A DNA stretch of 64,000 bases from Ophiodon elongatus (taxonomy: Eukaryota; Chordata; Actinopteri; Perciformes; Hexagrammidae), in assembly GCA_016806645.1 (NCBI GenBank), contig JACSYO010002116.1, positions 681,501 to 745,500 of the forward strand, given 5' to 3'. Each line of letters begins with the position of its first letter. Positions within the stretch are counted from its first letter, which is position 1. The notes below the pieces were generated by a model. The model did no database searches and was not told the origin of the DNA. It saw nothing but the letters and a program-made list of their open reading frames with translations. The position numbers were made by a program, and so were the translations under genes. This document shows positions 1 through 12,376 of the stretch, piece by piece.

Positions 1-554
1 ACCCCGAGTCCCTCGGTGTTGGAGATGCAGAACTCGTCTCGGACCGGAGTCACTAGCCGCAAGCTCCCACAGCGCGACCACAACAGTGCCAACACAGGAG
101 ATAGGTCCAATCAACAGGTAGACAGAGTCTGTGTGTATAGATACCAGTACATGTATCTGGGAATCAATTGAGCAACAAGTTTGGATAGACGCTTATTATT
201 CACCAGGAGGTTGCCTGACTGCACAGAAGTCACTTTGCCTGGCCAAGAAATAGTCAAGCATACGGCCTCCCATAAAACCACAATTTGTTTTTTGTGAGCA
301 TGTAGGTGGACTTATTTTAAACTTTTGGACAAAGCAAATCTAGTTGTTTCCCCCCAATTTCTGGTCTTCATACTAAGCTAAGACTGTAGCTTCAAATGTA
401 CCACTCAGACATGAGAGTGGTATCAATCGTCATTTTAGGTTAATGGCTGTGAACAGACATTCACATAAGAATAAGTATAAATATACTGCATATAACGTAA
501 TACAAACAAACTTCTACAAACTTCTCCTCTTTCAACTTCTCTCTGCAGGTATGA
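1..554 (+). CDS. oprm1: oprm1, mu-type opioid receptor, 3' end (partial)
   Basis: C-terminal tail of a G-protein-coupled opioid receptor, a plasma-membrane Gi/o-coupled receptor; the seven-helix body lies left of the window. Coding segments are join(1..117, 549..554). Frame 1 gives 39 residues of a Ser/Asn-rich tail containing EMQNSSRTG and RDHNSANTGDRSNQQ, then V and TGA. The family assignment rests on resemblance to the mammalian mu tail, recalled as RDHPSTANTVDRTNHQ; delta and kappa receptors lack that block. The mammalian exon 3/4 boundary falls at the same place, right after the final Gln, and exon 4 then differs. Third-codon GC is 28/39, typical of coding. The donor is CAG|gtagac (118) and the acceptor ctctctgcag (548). 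The ending '...V-stop' recalls the kappa receptor. The stop context is unusual (see the readthrough entry). An opioid receptor seems secure; mu rather than another subtype rests on about 15 residues. Confidence 0.82.
361..432 (-). mobile_element. fragment of the teleost TTAA foldback MITE
   Basis: The text ctggtcttcatactaagcta through agacatgagagtggtatcaa matches one arm of the foldback element seen complete at 22316-22739 (shared parts: cataaagactgg / ctaagctaagc / tgaagctaca / gtctgt / gataccactc). It lies in the last oprm1 intron and is an old, truncated copy. Confidence 0.65.
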
Positions 555-653
555 CTAGCCTTGGAGGGGTCGTCGGTGGACTCTCGCTGTTCTGGCGGCG
601 TTGTCAACGACGATCTCAACTCAGAGGTCACGCAGGTCACCACAGGGCTCTGA
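549..653 (+). CDS. oprm1: candidate stop-codon readthrough extension of oprm1 (TGA CTA G context)
   Basis: The last oprm1 exon opens with GTA (V), TGA (552-554), CTA GCC. After the stop the same frame stays open for 32 codons to a second TGA (651-653). Third-position GC is 24/32, matching the upstream exon (28/39), and the sequence turns AT-rich only after the second stop. The extension begins LALEGSSVDSR, contains NDDLNSE, and ends VTTGL. UGA CUAG is the strongest known mammalian readthrough context and occurs naturally in OPRK1 and OPRL1 (established knowledge). An alternative acceptor at the AG of 557-558 would shift the frame and could not join this reading frame to exon 3. The inference is a minority receptor isoform with a longer tail. 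No expression evidence is available from sequence alone. Confidence 0.6.
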
Positions 654-3600
654 CCACACAAACACAAGTGACACATACATACAAATAATCCAGGACATGA
701 CTGAGCCTCAATAGCACACAGCATTTAAACGATGGTTTGCGAGCATAACTGCAGCGCTGCATCAGTGGTACTTTACTAACTGCATGGCTCTGCAAGGCTT
801 TTACTCTGAAATAGATACAGAAATGGGTCATTAACAACTCTTAGTTCTCATTATTAATATTACTATAACAATAAAGACTATACAGTGCAGTAAACAAAGA
901 GAGATGTATAGACTAATCTATAAAAGACACTTAAACAAGGCACTTTTATGATGTTGTTTTGTTCTGTATGCTCCCGATAAAGCTGCCACATTGATCTAAG
1001 CCTCCCCAGCCGTAATTCTCTAGGTTGTAAAAAAATGCAATCAATTAATTTTCCTATTTGCAGAGTTCATATGACTTCCCTCCAATTTTGTTTTAGAATT
1101 GTTTACTCGTGTGAGAGGACAGTGTAAGTTGTCAGGAAATGTGGATTTATGGATTTTACTGGCTGGTAAAGGATCTAATTTGATTTTGGACCGAATGCCC
1201 AAAGGCTCTGTGGCTCTCTCACCACATGAGGATATCACTGGACAGGAGGTGTTATTCAAAGTAATTTACAGCACCAACTGTGCTTCTAATCCAACTTCTG
1301 TATGGATTCCCCCCTATCAGCACCGTTCTCCATATATTGATCTGCACAGCACCATGCTGGCTTTGGTCACTTCAGGAAGACTGACCCTTTTTGACGTATG
1401 TCTGTGCTCTCTCCTCTCTTCCCACCAAACCTTTTGTTGTTATCGTTCCTGTCCTTTCATCTTGTCTCTCTAAAAAGTGTTTACCCTTTTACTGGACTCA
1501 TCATCCTGTAGACAAACAGTGGAGCACTGTGTTTCCTCTCTACTAAATCTGACAAACTTCTGAATGTACAGAAGGAAAACCAGCTGTTTTTGTCACACTG
1601 GATTCTCGTGCTGAACTGTGGATCCTCAAAAAAAAAAAAGGCAAAGACGAGGCATCAGCTTGTTTGTACAGCGCACAGAGCATGCTATAGTGGCATATAG
1701 TGCGACATATGGTACTACCAGTGTATGATTAACTACAGCTTAACAGCCATTATAGCAAGTATACGGTTTTAATGGAGTCACTTCTCCTCTGAAACAAGTG
1801 AGCCAAGCAGGATTGTAAATCTGTTGTAACCTTTAGAATTGCTTGTGCTTACATTTTGTGCTGTATGCTGTACTTGCCAGTTGCCTTTACAGAAGCTCTA
1901 CTCGATATTCTGTGTACCAGTATTTTTTTGTACGATGTGTAAAGATGAACATGATTGTATTAACCGCCCATGTAAAATAGTGTAAGTATTCTGTTGCTTT
2001 TTTTTTTATGAACATGAAATCATGACTTGAGAAAATGATTTCTGATGATCACGGTGGACCAGTTATTGTGCTTTGAAATATAACTTTTGTCAAATTGAAT
2101 CTGCCTTGTTAACTGAAGAGATGTATATTAATCAGAATGCTGTGTGTATAATCTTAAATTGTTAAAAGTTTAACTTTGACTGTTCCATTTATTTTTTTGT
2201 ACATACATGCACATTTTTATCCGTTTGTATTTGGTATTGCTGCTTTATGTACATTTTGAAAGAATATACAGTTGACTGTCATTATTTTCAGTCTTTCAAG
2301 TTCCTAACTGCCACAACCAAAAACTGTTTATAAACATGTGGCCAAATTGTCTAAGATTGAAATATTACCAAAACAGCAGATGAGTTTGTCTAGTATGTGG
2401 CATCGATTGTCACATGCTGTATTGCAAGTCACCTTTTTATGCCATGTAATGCATTTCAAGGCGAAATGAAGATGAATTAAATAGGCAGTATTCTGTGCTT
2501 TGAAACGCCGATAGCTAGCAAACTGTTGGCTGTGATAAATATGTAAGTGCTGTTACTGGCAACTCAGCAACAGAGCCACTGATGCTATGTTCTCTAGTTT
2601 TCATCTTTGAGGATTCATTTCAGGCCCCCACTAAAGAATCCTCCTCACAATGTTGAAAAGCAGTTTAACGGTCTGACTCCACAATTCAGTATAGTCTTTT
2701 CACATGTTTGAAGCAATTATTTTCTAACATGTATCTGTTTAGAGACTCATCTCACATGTTTAACTTCTTTAACACAAGTAAAAGCACACAGTTTGAAAAT
2801 ACAAAAAGTCTGTATAGCTCAGCCACTAAACTGGGCTTTTTGGAGAAAACAAGTACATTTTCCTTATCATACATGTAATGCTAGAAACTACTTAGTCCTA
2901 GAACAATGCTTTTTTTAGTTTTTTCCATGGATCATCAACTGGTGAGGATACCAATGTTTTGCCCAGGAGAAATGCAGCTTTAGTCTCAGTCCTTCAGCAT
3001 GACATTGTGTATGTAGCCATGAGGTTCACATTCAAATCTCCATTTCCAAGATTTTCTCATTTTACAACGAGTCGGCTGGTGGAAACATTAAAAAGCCAGC
3101 AGTGAAGGTGTTTCAAACCAACTTGTGGAGCTAAAAATAGCTTAATTATCTAGCTTACTCCAGCTAATAACCTTTAAAATATGAGAAGCCTGCTTTTATC
3201 TACATTTGTTTGAAATTGAGCACAAGCTTGACTGGCTTAGTAACAGTAATTTTATCATTAATAAATTATATTTATTCACAATGAGATGAAAAAAATGAAC
3301 AAACATTTTCTGGAACAAAAAGTGACAATTGGCATTGAGACACATTTTGCAGCAGGCCAAGTACAGAATACACGTTTGAAGGTACATTTAGATCAAATGT
3401 ATTCATGATATCCATGATCTGCACACATGCCACCAATGAATTTTCCTTTTTTTGATTTGCTTCCTACCATGACTTGTAAATGGCATTTATTGTAATCTAA
3501 AGACAATAATTTCTACTTTATGGACAACACACTGTATCACAATGCATATAAAACATGTACCGTTAATCATTGTCTATGGAATAAAATGTACTTCTGAATC

Positions 3601-3690
3601 TCACTGAATGCTTTTTTCCTTGCTTCTGAATAAAGATTTACCTGCATGCATGTGTCTTGTTTTAAAATAAAAGTATGTCTTTCATTCGCA
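555..3690 (+). other. oprm1: oprm1 3' untranslated region with clustered polyadenylation signals
   Basis: This AT-rich, non-coding stretch follows the oprm1 stop. No convincing splice sites or protein-like frames are seen. It ends with three AATAAA hexamers at 3580-3585, 3629-3634 and 3666-3671, so mRNA ends near 3.60-3.69 kb are expected. A UGUANAUA Pumilio-type motif (tgtacata) occurs near 2199. A 3 kb 3'UTR is plausible for a neuronal receptor mRNA. Confidence 0.6.
3580..3671 (+). terminator. polyadenylation signal cluster for oprm1
   Basis: AATAAA occurs at 3580, 3629 and 3666 on the plus strand within 92 bases. The middle copy is followed about 25 bases later by GT-rich sequence (catgtgtcttgtttt), a plausible downstream element. 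Confidence 0.6.
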
Positions 3691-3699
3691 ACCTGAAAC

Positions 3700-6600
3700 A
3701 CAACACAGCTTTTCTTCTACCCTCAGAGATGAGTAGTCTAAATAACAAACAATAAAAATGAATTATGAGGATATTATCAGAACATATACTTTGTAGGGGC
3801 GGAGCAGACCAAATTCAGCAACCATCAGTTTGAGGCTGGAGCTTTTCCCCCATAAATCACTAGTTGTCTCCTGGAACTGGAATTTACCACCATATTATTG
3901 CTGTAATGGAAAGACTTACTATTGTGACAATTCTCCATATTTCAGCCATAAGGTGCTGCATCAGCTCAGTGTGTGAATGTGTAGTTGGCTATGGATTTAG
4001 ATGTCACAGCAGCAGATATTTTGATTTGTCAGTGCAGTAAAAGCACAGGAGTAACAAATAACATTAACGACAGCTCTGGTTCAATTCATCTGTCACAGCA
4101 CCAGAGAGACATGCACAACAACAGCTCCCTGGAACTACACCTGGACATGTACCTACACCGGTGCTTGGCAAGCTACATGTCCTCCATGTCTGTGAGAGAG
4201 GTCTAATGCTTTTTAATATAGGCACGATTGTTTGTCCTTGGCACTCTCCCATATAGGAAATCCTTTGAAAATGCAGAAAATGAAAGTGTACTTGAGAGCT
4301 GAGGGAACAATGATTACATAATATTACATTATTATTACAACAATGATGTACATTCAAAGGGCATATTTATAATATTTCATCATTTCATCTGCACAATGCG
4401 GGATAGAATATGAAGTAATATACTGTATACTTTTTTAGTAACAGGCCCTTTTCACAGCAGCCATAATAGCATAAATGGAATAGGGAGCACTGGTTCCCTC
4501 GACAAGAAGCCAACGAGATTTTTCCATTGGATTTTAGATTAATGCATAAATAAGCTCTGTGGCAAACACAAGTTTATGATAATTACACGTTTTGTTCTGC
4601 AAGATAATCTTCACAAATTAACACCACTTTTATGATTTTTGAAGCTTGAATGCAATCGGCAGGAGTATATAGCTAACGTTAGGCGATAAACAAAGTACAC
4701 CACGATCGCATGAGTACACATGAGATGTCATCTGACATCCTTTGCTCCTCCCTATTCTAGGGATTTTAAATCAAGTGTGATTCTCAATTATTAGGCCAGC
4801 TTAACAGCAGGTGTGTTTCATTTTCAGTCTTCTGCTCCTCTCTGACCCTGCCCCCTCGCTCAGCAAGGGGCCACGCACTTGACATATGGTGCCTACGTAT
4901 TACCAAGTGTTAAGGGGAAGTGAAAGAGGGCATGAAACTGACTGAAACCTGTTTCCACCCCATTTTCATATTTCACACTGGGATGCCTTGATTGCAAGTA
5001 AGCTTTGATTCTTTGATCATTAAAAAAAAACTAGTTGATTTCCAAATATGAGAAAAGTTTGAGTCGTCCCAAAATTTAACTTCAGAGTTCGGCTAAAATA
5101 CAAATGTGCTCAATGTGCAGACATTATCAACCCAGACAATCTGTGAGGTCACCGGGGATCCAATGTGTATGCATGCTTGTGCAGTGTGCATGAAGTGCTG
5201 TGTGAGAAAACGTCACCAGCTCGGTCTCAGGAAGACGTGGGCGCATCGCTGCATGTATGTCTGCGTACATGCCTTCAACTCCATCCTGTCAGGGAGCCAG
5301 GCATTATGTTATTGGAGTTGGCAGCATGATTGCTCCTGTCATAGCGATTATTATCAAGTGGCGTTGAATGTCCCCTCTTTCTGCAGAGACAATGCTCTCA
5401 TTCAGACATGACGTTGGGAAGCTGCCCTTGTCTGTTCGGAAAGCTAATCAACCAAACTGAAGTTAAATTACCTCATATTTCAAAGACTTTGTATCAGAAG
5501 ATCAAAAAACATTTTTTTTATTTTTTTATCCTTCAGAAATGTGATACTATGGCTCATTTATATCCCCGTAAGGAACCTGTTGTTTGCATACTGGAAACAA
5601 CAGGGAACTTACTTTGAAATGCACATAATCTGTTAATGTTTTCTTTAAATTGTACATATTTGATCTGGTTAATCATCTCGTTACGATTCTGCACATGCTC
5701 ACGATGTACATATTTTTGATCTGACATCATTGATTAAAAGTGCATGTTTTGTACACCCTGTAATCTTGTTTGAGTTCATGAGTGTCATATACGGTAGTCT
5801 GTAGAATATCACAGTATCCACAACCAGCATGTGCTAAATAATGAGATTCAGCGCTGCATCTGTCCTTACAGGAAATGCAATTCCTATTAATTTGAGAAGG
5901 TCACGCAGTGCTCTGGATCTCGTGGTAATCTGCTTCCAACTGTACATGGCTGTTGTGCTCTGAAGGCTCCAGGGAAAAGACCAAAGGCCAGACAGTCTTG
6001 GTTTATCTTTGCCCCCGATTGTGGATTTTCTCAGGTCATAACCAAAGCTTCGAGTTAGCCGTATCTTTACGGAGCCAAGCACGTGACCAATGGACAAAAT
6101 AATACGTTTTTTACAGGAAATAGAAACACAAGAAGGAGTGAGATTGTAAGTTCAGAACCATGTCAAATCCAATTTAAGTCCCCACCAGCGTTTAAACCGC
6201 GGCAACTCAGCACTGTCGTACAGCAGCATTTTCTTCAGGTGTTCATTTCACACCTAGATGAATGGCGAACCGGATCCCATCATCTGATCAAGAGGAACAT
6301 TGTATTTTGCTGGTGTGGTTCACAGCAGATCAGGAGGCTGAGAAGTGGATGCTGTAGAGAGAATCTTAGGTTTTGGTGGGGAAATTAAAGTCCTGCATTG
6401 TCATGAGAAAACAGCCAGGAAACAAGCCAGAAATAGACTAGTCAGTTGGTCGAGATAATGTACCACTGTGCAAATGACCACTGAGTCCTTTAATTAAAGC
6501 TGCCATTCACATGCTCATTACTTCATCTGCCAATGAACCAGCCACCCAGCAAAAGCTGTCAGTTTGAAAGCTGACGTATGAACCGCAACAGTTTGTCCTT

Positions 6601-9600
6601 CGACTAACCGGCCATCGCTGTAACAACCCTACAAGGTGTAGTTTGTTTTTAATTCTCCTCTCTCTATCTACCTCTGACGCCTAGAAATTGAGAATGGCTC
6701 CATTTTAGGCAGTTTGTTTAAATCACTGGAAGTATTGCTGACTCCATTTTTTACGAAGCCATCATTCAGGAGGACTGTGGGGCACCGGAGCCTTCCAGTC
6801 AGGCAGTATTCCCATCCATCCACCTGATTTCATTACCCTTTCCTCCAGCTAGTGCTTTGCAGTTCCCAAGTCTGCTCACTAAAAGATCAGCTATCAAAGT
6901 TTGATTATGCCCCTGTGACTATTATTTTACCGTAGATGTAGCTTCCCAAAAGTGAGTAAAAGACTACATCTATCTGGTAAGATTACTAAAACAAAGAACT
7001 ACAAATAATTTACATTGAATATACTCCTATTTCTCAGGCAAGGAATTAACAAATTATGGGAATAAAATGGAAATATTCGTTTTTTTTGTCATATCCAGAT
7101 AGATAAAAAAACATTTTTCCATTTCATAAGCAGTCATAATCCCATAATTTGCCAAATAAACGTATTCATTTGTCAAATACATAAGTCCAGTGTGCCATGT
7201 GGTGAGTTAGCTAACTTAGCTAGCAAGTTGATCAATGGGGAAGGGTACCGTGATAATGTAATGATAAGTCATAATTTGATAACATTAATGATAATTTATA
7301 AAAGAAATGTTTTACAACAAAGAATGACTGGAAATAAATGAATTAAAATGCCTCAATTAGCGTGCTTAATCCAACTAAATCCGAAATTAGCGTGCTTAAT
7401 CAAAATAAATCCCACATGGTAAAAATTAACTAGCAAAAACAAGCAGATAGTATTAAGTGTACTTTTCTTTCGGCAACTAACTGCTGGTAACTGAAATATT
7501 GTAAAACAAATACTAAATATACTCACTCCAGCAATATAATCAAAACTTACATGAAAGCAGATAGTCCTTTGGCTCAGACAGTGTTGGCTGTAGTGTGGGC
7601 TGCCCATGTGATGGGAGCATGCACTGTTACATGCAGACAGTTGCAATAATACAGAATTTCTAGAATTTCACTCACTGAAAAAGTGGAGCACTGACTTCTC
7701 GGACCATCTGTTAGTACTTTTAACCCAGCAGCAAGACATATTATTTGTCCAATATTTGACTGAAAAATTCTCAAAAAAGGCACCAACACCACAATCACAC
7801 CTGTCACTCAAAGCAGACATGCCCCTAATTAGGCCTTACTTTAAGCCTTAATATCATTTAAATGGGTGAGTTATATAAAAATCACCCCCGTACAGTGAAC
7901 AGAAGTATTAGCTATAGAGACAAAACACGTTTTTTTTACCAGGCTGTAAACATGTTTATTTTTACTAGGCATTTTCACATGGGGGTCTACAGAGATTGAC
8001 TCTGTTTTGGAGCCAGCTTCAAGTGGCCATTTGATGAACTGCAGTTTTTAGACAAATGACATTTGCTTCATTTTTAAGCCCTGAAGGTTGGCGCTTGGTT
8101 TGCACGAATGATCCTTCACACACAATAAACAATAAAGGGGCACTCCACCTATTTTACATATGGAGATCAGTTTACAGGCCGTCTACTACTCAGCTTGTGA
8201 TAAGTCATGTGTTAACAGTTGTTTAAGGAAACATTTTTGAAAGGAAAGCTTGAATCATAAATGTGGCTATGGGTCTAATAAAAGATGCAATTTAGTTGCA
8301 TCTTGGTAATTGTCAGAGTTTGTGTTTTTGGGGCTTTACCCATACTAGAGACTCAAATTCAGGGCACCGTATGTCAGCCTCCACCTCTTCAGTTGAGACT
8401 ATTCTTACTTTAACTTGTCTCTCTGCCAGATTTTGTGGAATTCTAATTCTAATATGGTGGGGTATTATTTTATAATGCATCATTCCACAAGGAAAACCGA
8501 TGCTATTCTAGTAACTCAAGTCTGTCATTTCCCAAATATTTCCCAAGTCTCCATTTTCCCAATGATAAGAACCAAATAACATTGGACTCAGGAATAGTCC
8601 TGTTAATAATAATCACAATCAAAGACACAAAGGGAGATAATGGAAAATAGAAGCATAATGTAACAGCACATCTCATGCATCCCCCCTTCAATGTCATTTC
8701 TCCACCTTCAAGTAGATTTCAGAAGACTAATGACATATATATAATTGTGTCTTTATTCTCATTCAGATGCAAATCCCACATCCTTTTCTGTCTGCTGCCC
8801 TCATTGTGCATTCACCTTCTCTTATGCCAAGGGACTGGTTTTATCCCTCAAACCACATTGAACTCCTATTTTACCTATAAAGACTGAATATGTGGCACTA
8901 CAGTACCACAAACATAAAGGAATGGAAACTAATCAAGGCTCATAAGGATCCTCTGGGCACTCCTGCTTTTTTCTCTTTAATGACAAAAGAACAATATACC
9001 ATCACCACCACAGTTAATAAGGTGTCTTTGACCTCACTCACAGCCAGGATGTGATCAGAAATGTAATTTCTATCTCTCTAGATCTCTCCATGGCGCAGAG
9101 TGATAAATGGACCTTCTCTCTTATCACTGTTATCCTTCATACCAAGTTATTATCCGCGGGTATTTTTCTACAAACCGGGTGAGCGATACAGACAGACAAT
9201 ATGAGCAGCAGTCCTCATGGACCTAACTGAATAGAGTATGCTGTAATCACACATGAAAGTGAACCTCAATGCTGTGATTGTTAAATGATGGGAGATTTTT
9301 TTATAGCTGAACTTCTTTCAACGACTTGAATGCCGAGCTTTCAGCATGTCAGTGGAAATTAACCTCTGACTGCATTGTTGCACCTTACTTTGCTTTTAAT
9401 ATTGATCCATTATCACTGCAAACTTGTTGATTCTTTCTGGATTTCTAGTTATTTCTATTGATTGCTGGCTAGACACATAAAAAACAGAAACAGTGCCACC
9501 AACGTCTATGATCAACCCCTTTCCAACGTGCACCATAACTTGTAAATGCACAGGCAAATGTCCTCCTTGTGGGAACAGAAGCCAGAGTAAATTTTCCATG

Positions 9601-11455
9601 TACATATTGCCACAACGAGATCTAAGGGGAAAAAAGCTGTAAATCTTTCACCATGGCTCTAGTGGGAACACAAGCAGTAATGTTCCTGGGTAACGGCAGC
9701 AAAATGTTCCAATGTTTTAATGTATGAGTGGTTTATGTACCATATCTGTTAAGGTATTCTGACCCAGATGTTATCTGCTGAGGACAGCCCTACCGCTAGC
9801 TATTACTAGGACTATTGCTTTTTTCCCCCTCTTGTTCTCCCTCCACTGCTGTTTCTAATGAGAATCGACAGGAAAAAAGAGCTGACTCAGGTCAATAAGC
9901 AACATAGTGATAATAAAAAAACTTGAAATAAAAAAAAGGTGAATGTCCAAAGTGCTCCCATCGAGTGAGTTGGGAATTAGCTTTGACTCTAATGAAACAT
10001 ATCAGATAATCTTGCACCTTGCTTGTCTTTAAAGCTTTAGGAATGAACACACTCTATAAGTACTCTGTACGTAAGATGAACAATAACTCTGTGACCAAAA
10101 TTAAAGCACCAATAGAAATATTATAATATAGTACAAATTAAGCCACAACTTTGTTTATTACTGAATAGGAAATGTTAACATGTTAACATTAAAACCAAGA
10201 TGAACATAATAAACATTATACCTGCTAAAAAATCAACAATTAGTTTTTGTAATTAGCATGATAGTGCACTGATATTAACGTTAAACTAGCTCAATTTACT
10301 GGTGTCATGATTTGGTTGTTGAGTTATTTGTCCTCCAGTCTTCCAACAATATAATTGCCTCCTTTCTTGTGTAGGCTACAGACCAACAGGGCTCTTGACT
10401 CTGAAGGCCTCTACACACTGGGGGTGGGGGTTCTTACAAATTAATTTGAACATCAATACATTTATTAGAACGGTTGTTTTTGTCATTAATAGTTTACCCC
10501 AGAACAAAAAAATGCTGCAAGAAACAGACACAAGGCTTTTGACTCAAGGTTTTTAACACAAGGATGATTTTTCTTAGCTTCGCTAGTAAAGGCATCCGGC
10601 TTGATTTATGATACAACAACCAACACTGAGGCTCTGCAGTCTGAGCCCAGATGGCAAACTGTTTACTCCTTACAACTTTGACAAAGAAAGCACAGACCAC
10701 TTCTCATCCTTCCGTTCTTACCTTTCACAGTAAAAGCTCTGACAAATGACATATAATATTTGCAGGAGAGTCTTTCACATTTTTGTGTTATTTATTCGTC
10801 ACGCCCTGGTGTGTCAAGGCCTTCAGTCTTGATCCTTTAAGTTTTGCGTAGGCAACGCTACATGACCGAATCATGCAGTAATGTACTGAGGTCACAAATT
10901 GGACTACCGTGAATGTATGCTTGTGTAATGTTATGTTTGGAAAACATTTGCCTCAGTCAGCTAGTTTTAATGGCTAGCGTGGTCAGCAATAACCTGATAG
11001 CAGAAAATGTAGTTTCTCAATTTAGTTACAAAAGTTACAAAATAGCTACCTGAAAATAATGGACCAACATCAGATACATGATGTTTGCAGCAAGTTCTTC
11101 TTTAAACAAGTTTGTAACCAATTTTTTTTTATTTGCCAACAATTTGATACACTTTTAGACCAAAATTAAAAATATTACTTACTTGTGGGAGGAAAATTGA
11201 CATTATCATAGAAACAGCAAAACAGCCAACTAATTGATGAAACTGTATTGAGCTCCTTCAAAATCTGTTAATTTTAAGTTATCATTTTTCTTCTGTGGTT
11301 ATCAGCATTGACATTACTTTGTCTCTTATTATTATTGTTAGTATTATTATTATTATTATTAAAATAACAATGTACAACTTGGTTAGGCAACACTGTACTT
11401 AATCACACATTTTAATAAACATTTGAGAAGAGGAACTAAATAGTTACAGGTGTTG
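3700..11455. other. intergenic region between oprm1 and sf3b5
   Basis: I see no exon with coding composition, no RNA gene and no recognisable protein domain on either strand. Open frames are short and lack codon bias. It holds scattered AT-rich sequence, a short (ATT)n tract near 11335-11360 and a probable dispersed repeat at about 8137-8330. stx11, expected here from mammalian order, was not found. Confidence 0.6.
8137..8330. repeat. probable dispersed teleost repeat
   Basis: The start 'aaaggggcactccacctattttacatatggagatcagtttaca' resembles the terminus of a short non-autonomous element common in fish genomes ('aaaggg..actccac.gattttaca..'). The far end is not clear, so the limits are approximate and the class unassigned. 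Confidence 0.35.
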
Positions 11456-11459
11456 TTTC

Positions 11460-11588
11460 TCACCGGTTCATTCTAAACGGGGAAACAACCGGAAGTCATC
11501 GTTTCATTGCTTTGAGACGAATTGCGAACGCAGAGAAAGATTGTTTACGTCTTCAGCCTTCAGCTCTAAACTCCTCGAATTTAATCGA
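11460..11588 (+). promoter_or_regulatory. sf3b5: sf3b5 promoter and first non-coding exon
   Basis: This CpG-containing segment carries an ETS/GABPA core (CCGGAAGT, 11489-11496), a common activator site of housekeeping promoters. No TATA box is obvious. A non-coding exon appears to end at 11588 with the donor CGA|gtaagt (11589). The transcription start is not fixed by sequence; it probably lies between 11500 and 11560. Confidence 0.6.
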
Positions 11589-12089
11589 GTAAGTCCACTT
11601 TGCATTTGAAAGCTATGTGATCTCTTAAAACTGCTCTTTGGGCTAAATATGTGTTTCTAAGGGATGGCTCGGGGGTACTTTTCTCCAGCTAGCATTAGCG
11701 TTAGCTGACTCCACGTTAGTTAGCCACACAGCCATTGAAAGCAACGTTAGCATGCTAACTGCTTCTTTGTAAACGCGGTAGAAAGCAATTCATTTTTATG
11801 TTATTGTTTGTTTTGACTATGCTGACTTATACTAACGTAACATGTTTAGTAATAGTATGTCTAACGTCACATGGCTCAAAGCGAGGCAGCTATTTACTTT
11901 GAAAAGTACGATTATATTGAGCTCAAGCTCACAAGAAGTGGTTGAATTTACAATGACTGACTTGAGCCAGATATGTAACGTGAACCTTTTAAACTAAATA
12001 GTAATACAGTCTCTTGCAGGACTACACTTCAATCAGTTTGCCTCAGCGTGAATTTATGAACTGATACTACATCTGACTTTCCTCCACAG
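11589..12089 (+). other. sf3b5: 5'UTR intron of sf3b5
   Basis: The intron runs from gtaagt at 11589 to ctttcctccacag at 12089. It contains several TTAGC/GCTAA motifs (about 11685-11760). An alternative acceptor, tcttgcag at 12020, would give a slightly longer 5'UTR. I see no C/D or H/ACA snoRNA signature inside. Confidence 0.6.
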
Positions 12090-12115
12090 CCTCTGGGACT
12101 CTCATCTCAGCGAGA

Positions 12116-12376
12116 ATGACTGACCGATACAACATCCACAGTCAGCTGGAGCATCTTCAGTCCAAGTACATCGGTACAGGACACGCCGACACCAGCAAGT
12201 GGGAATGGCTGGTCAACCAGCACAGAGACTCGTACTGCTCCTACATGGGACATTTTGACCTGCTCAACTACTTCTCCGTTGCTGAGAACGAGAGCAAAGC
12301 CAGAGTCCGCTTCAACCTGATGGAGAAGATGCTCCAACCGTGTGGACCACCAGCAGACAAACCTGATGATGCCTAA
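12116..12376 (+). CDS. sf3b5: SF3B5, splicing factor 3B subunit 5 (SF3b10)
   Basis: This is the smallest subunit of SF3b, the U2 snRNP subcomplex that recognises the branch point during nuclear pre-mRNA splicing. It packs against SF3B1 and SF3B3. The CDS is complete: 86 codons plus TAA, the length of the human protein. Recognisable blocks in order are MTDRYNIHSQLEHLQSKYIG (1-20), GHADTSKWEWLVNQHRDSY (about 22-40), SYMGHFDLLNYFSVAENES (about 42-60) and ARVRFNLMEKMLQPCGPPAD near the C-terminus. It is almost identical to my recollection of mammalian SF3B5; substitutions such as NYFSVAENES are conservative. The coding region has no intron, as in mammals, and the ATG has A at -3. It sits 26 bases after a 5'UTR splice acceptor. 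Nothing looks broken. Confidence 0.98.
   Translation: MTDRYNIHSQLEHLQSKYIGTGHADTSKWEWLVNQHRDSYCSYMGHFDLLNYFSVAENESKARVRFNLMEKMLQPCGPPADKPDDA

Noticed and set aside
555..653. An alternative acceptor at CTAG|CC (557-558) instead of readthrough
   Set aside because: It would join exon 3 (phase 0) to CCT TGG AGG, a different frame from the coding-like one, and has no pyrimidine tract of its own beyond the real acceptor at 548.
1099..1473. A 124-codon open frame in the oprm1 3'UTR
   Set aside because: It starts at TTG, has no splice link in phase and no recognised domain; composition is as the surrounding UTR.
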